Of a DNA stretch of 43,491 nucleotides, positions 41,755 through 43,491 are shown in pieces. Source of the DNA: an uncultured Pseudomonadota bacterium (GTDB lineage: Bacteria > Desulfobacterota > Binatia > Binatales > Binataceae). Within the stretch, counting starts at the first letter, position 1. Every line of letters begins with the position of its first letter. The stretch lies in the NCBI GenBank assembly GCA_937889395.1, contig CALAOW010000070.1:1-43491 (forward strand), in the 5' to 3' direction. The notes beneath the pieces were generated by a model that made no database searches, was not told where the DNA came from, and worked only from the letters and a program-made list of their open reading frames with translations. The position numbers were made by a program, and so were the translations under genes.

Positions 41755-43083
41755 ATAGCACAAATTATACGCTGGCTCGAATCGAAAGGTTTCGGGATCG
41801 CGCTCAATTCGGCGGAAATCTACGACCCGGCCACCGACGCCTTCAGCCCGATCGCATCCGTTCCGGGATGCTCGACGCCGGGAACGATATGCGCCGGCGC
41901 GCTTCCTTCGACTTGCCCCGCAGCTCCAACTGTTATTACGTCGGCAACTGAAGGCGGAACAACTGTGACAATCACCGCCACGGCGAATCCGCCTGGCCTG
42001 ATCGTTGGTGACAACGTTTCAGTCAGCAGCGTAAGCATTGCGTCAGTCATAGGCGCTGCGGGATACAACGGAACCTTCACTGTGACCGGTCCGGGTGCCA
42101 CAGGCACCGTTGTTACCGGCACCACGTTTACCTACACGGCCGCCGTCTCAGGATTGGGGGCAGGCTCAGGTGGAACGGCATCAGCCGACACGACGCAGTG
42201 CGGCATGGTGGACCAAGGCGCAGCACTGATCCCGAATGACAAAGGCAGGGTGCTGATGGCAGGCGGAGACTTGGTGGCGTTCCTTGGCGAGTCGTCGCCC
42301 CTGTCGTTCATCTTCGACCCGACTCAAACTCTAACTCCGGGGCAGTACTGGACGGAGACCGGGCTGCTGGGTACCCCGCGCGAACTGTTCGCGCTGAATG
42401 CGATGGATCCGACCGTGGTCACCGGCTCGCTGTCCGGCGAGGTGGTGGCGTTCGGCGGCGTCGAGGCTAATAGCTCCGTCTGCCACAACGGACAGATCGT
42501 CGTGACCACGCTCAATACGGCGGAAGTGTTCGACCCGAGCACTGGGACCTGGAGCCCGGCGGCCAACACCATGGGAGCGAAGCGCGCGGGATACGCGACC
42601 CAGTTCGACAACGTCACCGACACTCTGGCGGGCTACGTGATCCTGGCCGGCGGCGTGGACGTAGAAGCAGGCACGTTGTCTTCGACCTGCGTGAACACGA
42701 CCGCAAGCCTTAAGCAGGCGGCGACGGCTGAGACTGACCTGTACGATCCTATGGCGGGAACGGGCGGCACCTTCACCGCGACCGGCTCGCTCACTCAGGC
42801 GCGTGAAGGGCAGGTCCAGGCCGAGCTCGGAGGAACGGGCCCCAACCCGTTTGACATAATCGCGATTGGCGGCGCCTGCACCAAACCCACCCCGAACCTG
42901 TCCTCATGGGTGATTGGAACCTCTGCGGCCGCGGGGATCCTCGCATGCAACAGCGCCAACGCGGGTACGACCGGCTATTACTCGGAGCTGTACAGCCAGT
43001 CGAGCAAGACCTGGACAAAGGGCCCGCTCCTCCTGGGCACGGCCACTCCGACCAACGCCGCGGCGTCGGCGGTGCTGCCGTAG
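41755..43083 (+). pseudogene. 5'-truncated secreted kelch-repeat protein
   Basis: The track gives a GTG start at 41965, but the same frame is clearly protein-like upstream: LNSAEIYDPATDAFSPI is a kelch-repeat edge. The frame is closed by a TGA at 41752-41754 and has no ATG or usual start before the GTG. No signal peptide is found. Further kelch units are LNTAEVFDPSTGTWSPA, TDLYDPMAGTGGTF and YYSELYSQSSKTW. After the first unit lies an inserted domain (TANPPGLIVGDNVSVSSVS, GYNGTFTVTG, TTFTYTAAVSG) similar to modules repeated in large secreted proteins. I read this as the remnant of a larger exported kelch protein that lost its 5' part; translation from 41965 remains possible. Confidence 0.6.
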
Positions 43084-43114
43084 CTGGGGCAGATCCAAAC
43101 AGACTGACGTAACC

Positions 43115-43150
43115 GGCAACGCCGGCCCCCAACAGGGGGCCGGCGTTGCC
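43115..43150 (+). terminator. Strong hairpin terminator after the kelch gene
   Basis: A perfect 16-bp stem begins GGCAACGCCGG and closes over AACA, 31 bp beyond the kelch stop. CTCTTTTTC follows about 14 bases later. It is the strongest hairpin in the window. Confidence 0.7.
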
Positions 43151-43246
43151 GTGGGAAGCGGCTTCTCTTTTTCGTCGCGCTCCCCGAGCGACAGATACGA
43201 AGATTCATCCTCATCCCCGACCGCGCCTCCCCTTCCTCATTCAGGT

Positions 43247-43264
43247 GCAGGGGCTGGCCCCTGC
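43247..43264. repeat. GGTGCAGGG hairpin repeat, copy 4
   Basis: GCAGGGGCTGGCCCCTGC, preceded by GGT, repeats the motif seen at 28611, 37163 and 37330. It lies in the 347-bp gap before the last gene; the gap otherwise holds the terminator above and no convincing ORF. Confidence 0.65.
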
Positions 43265-43430
43265 CCTTGACAGCGCGCCACCTTCGGGCGGAGACCCACG
43301 GTAGTGGCTTCGCGGATTACCTTGCAGCACAGCGTCTCGATCCGCCGCGCGACGGCCGCCGATGCGGCTAAAATCGCGACGGTGTATGGACGCCATGAAT
43401 GACCGCAATTTCCGCCAAGGAGCTGGTACG

Positions 43431-43491
43431 ATGGCCAAGATCGATCTCAACAAGGTTCCCCGCTTCTCCGAACTCCCGATCAAACCCGACA
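43431..43491 (+). CDS. Start of a gene, possibly cyclase family (partial)
   Basis: An ATG at 43431 has AAGGAG eight bases upstream, one of the best ribosome-binding sites in the window. The visible 20 residues read MAKIDLNKVPRFSELPIKPD before the window ends. The RFSELP-like opening resembles N-termini of the putative cyclase/kynurenine-formamidase-like family, but so short a piece cannot decide. The track has no entry because the stop is outside. Confidence 0.55.
   Translation, partial: MAKIDLNKVPRFSELPIKPD

Overview
This is a GC-rich, gene-dense bacterial chromosome segment. The gene mix is a fused two-domain NitT/TauT-type ABC permease, selenocysteine machinery, an archaeal-type class I aldolase, Ser/Thr kinase signalling, thiolase/DUF35 genes, and secreted beta-propeller and kelch proteins. 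It suggests an uncultured soil or subsurface lineage, perhaps Binatota- or Desulfobacterota-like. That placement is inference only, because no rRNA or other marker gene is present. I found no tRNA, rRNA, CRISPR array, transposase or integrase.

Layout. 1-6720 (-): an AddAB-like helicase-nuclease pair; the AddA-like gene runs off the left edge and is therefore missing from the ORF track. 6935-10404 (-): a MOSC protein, a DUF2231 membrane protein and a polytopic glycosyltransferase-like protein whose reading frame changes at a T_TTT_TTA run. 10551-13564 (+): ABC permease, ATPase and a stand-alone AAA-associated domain. 13591-13965 (+): limonene-epoxide-hydrolase-like protein. 14079-17134 (+): selB and selD. 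The selD gene has an in-frame TGA at the catalytic position, followed by a SECIS-like hairpin, so SelD is itself a probable selenoprotein; the ORF track lost its N-terminus. 17265-18368 (-): cold-shock protein and two small proteins. 18517-24871 (-): a sugar-phosphate operon, gnd-zwf-fbp-glk-fba, followed by an enoyl-CoA hydratase-family gene with an 8-bp tandem repeat directly before its start codon.

25032-26874: an arsR gene and a probable circularly permuted ATP-grasp gene (+), flanked by a 49-bp direct repeat. The right copy is the 3' end of the neighbouring lipoprotein gene; the left copy is a decayed duplicate. This looks like an inserted cassette. 26830-36945 (-): a seven-gene phospho-signalling locus, in transcription order VWA protein, zinc-ribbon/FHA protein, Ser/Thr kinase-FHA, zinc-ribbon/pseudokinase/PP2C, Ser/Thr kinase with a membrane anchor, membrane FHA protein and lipoprotein. 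A good sigma-70-like promoter lies before the VWA gene.

37393-40306 (+): a Cys-less thiolase-fold protein, its DUF35 partner, and a PAS-HisKA-receiver protein with no ATPase domain. 40457-43083: a secreted beta-propeller lipoprotein (-) beside a 5'-truncated kelch gene (+). The start of another gene is at 43431. Short hairpin repeats with the core GGTGCAGGG recur in four intergenic places.

The strongest leads are the hidden Sec-SelD, the VWA/FHA/kinase/pseudokinase-phosphatase module, and the direct-repeat-flanked arsR/ATP-grasp cassette.
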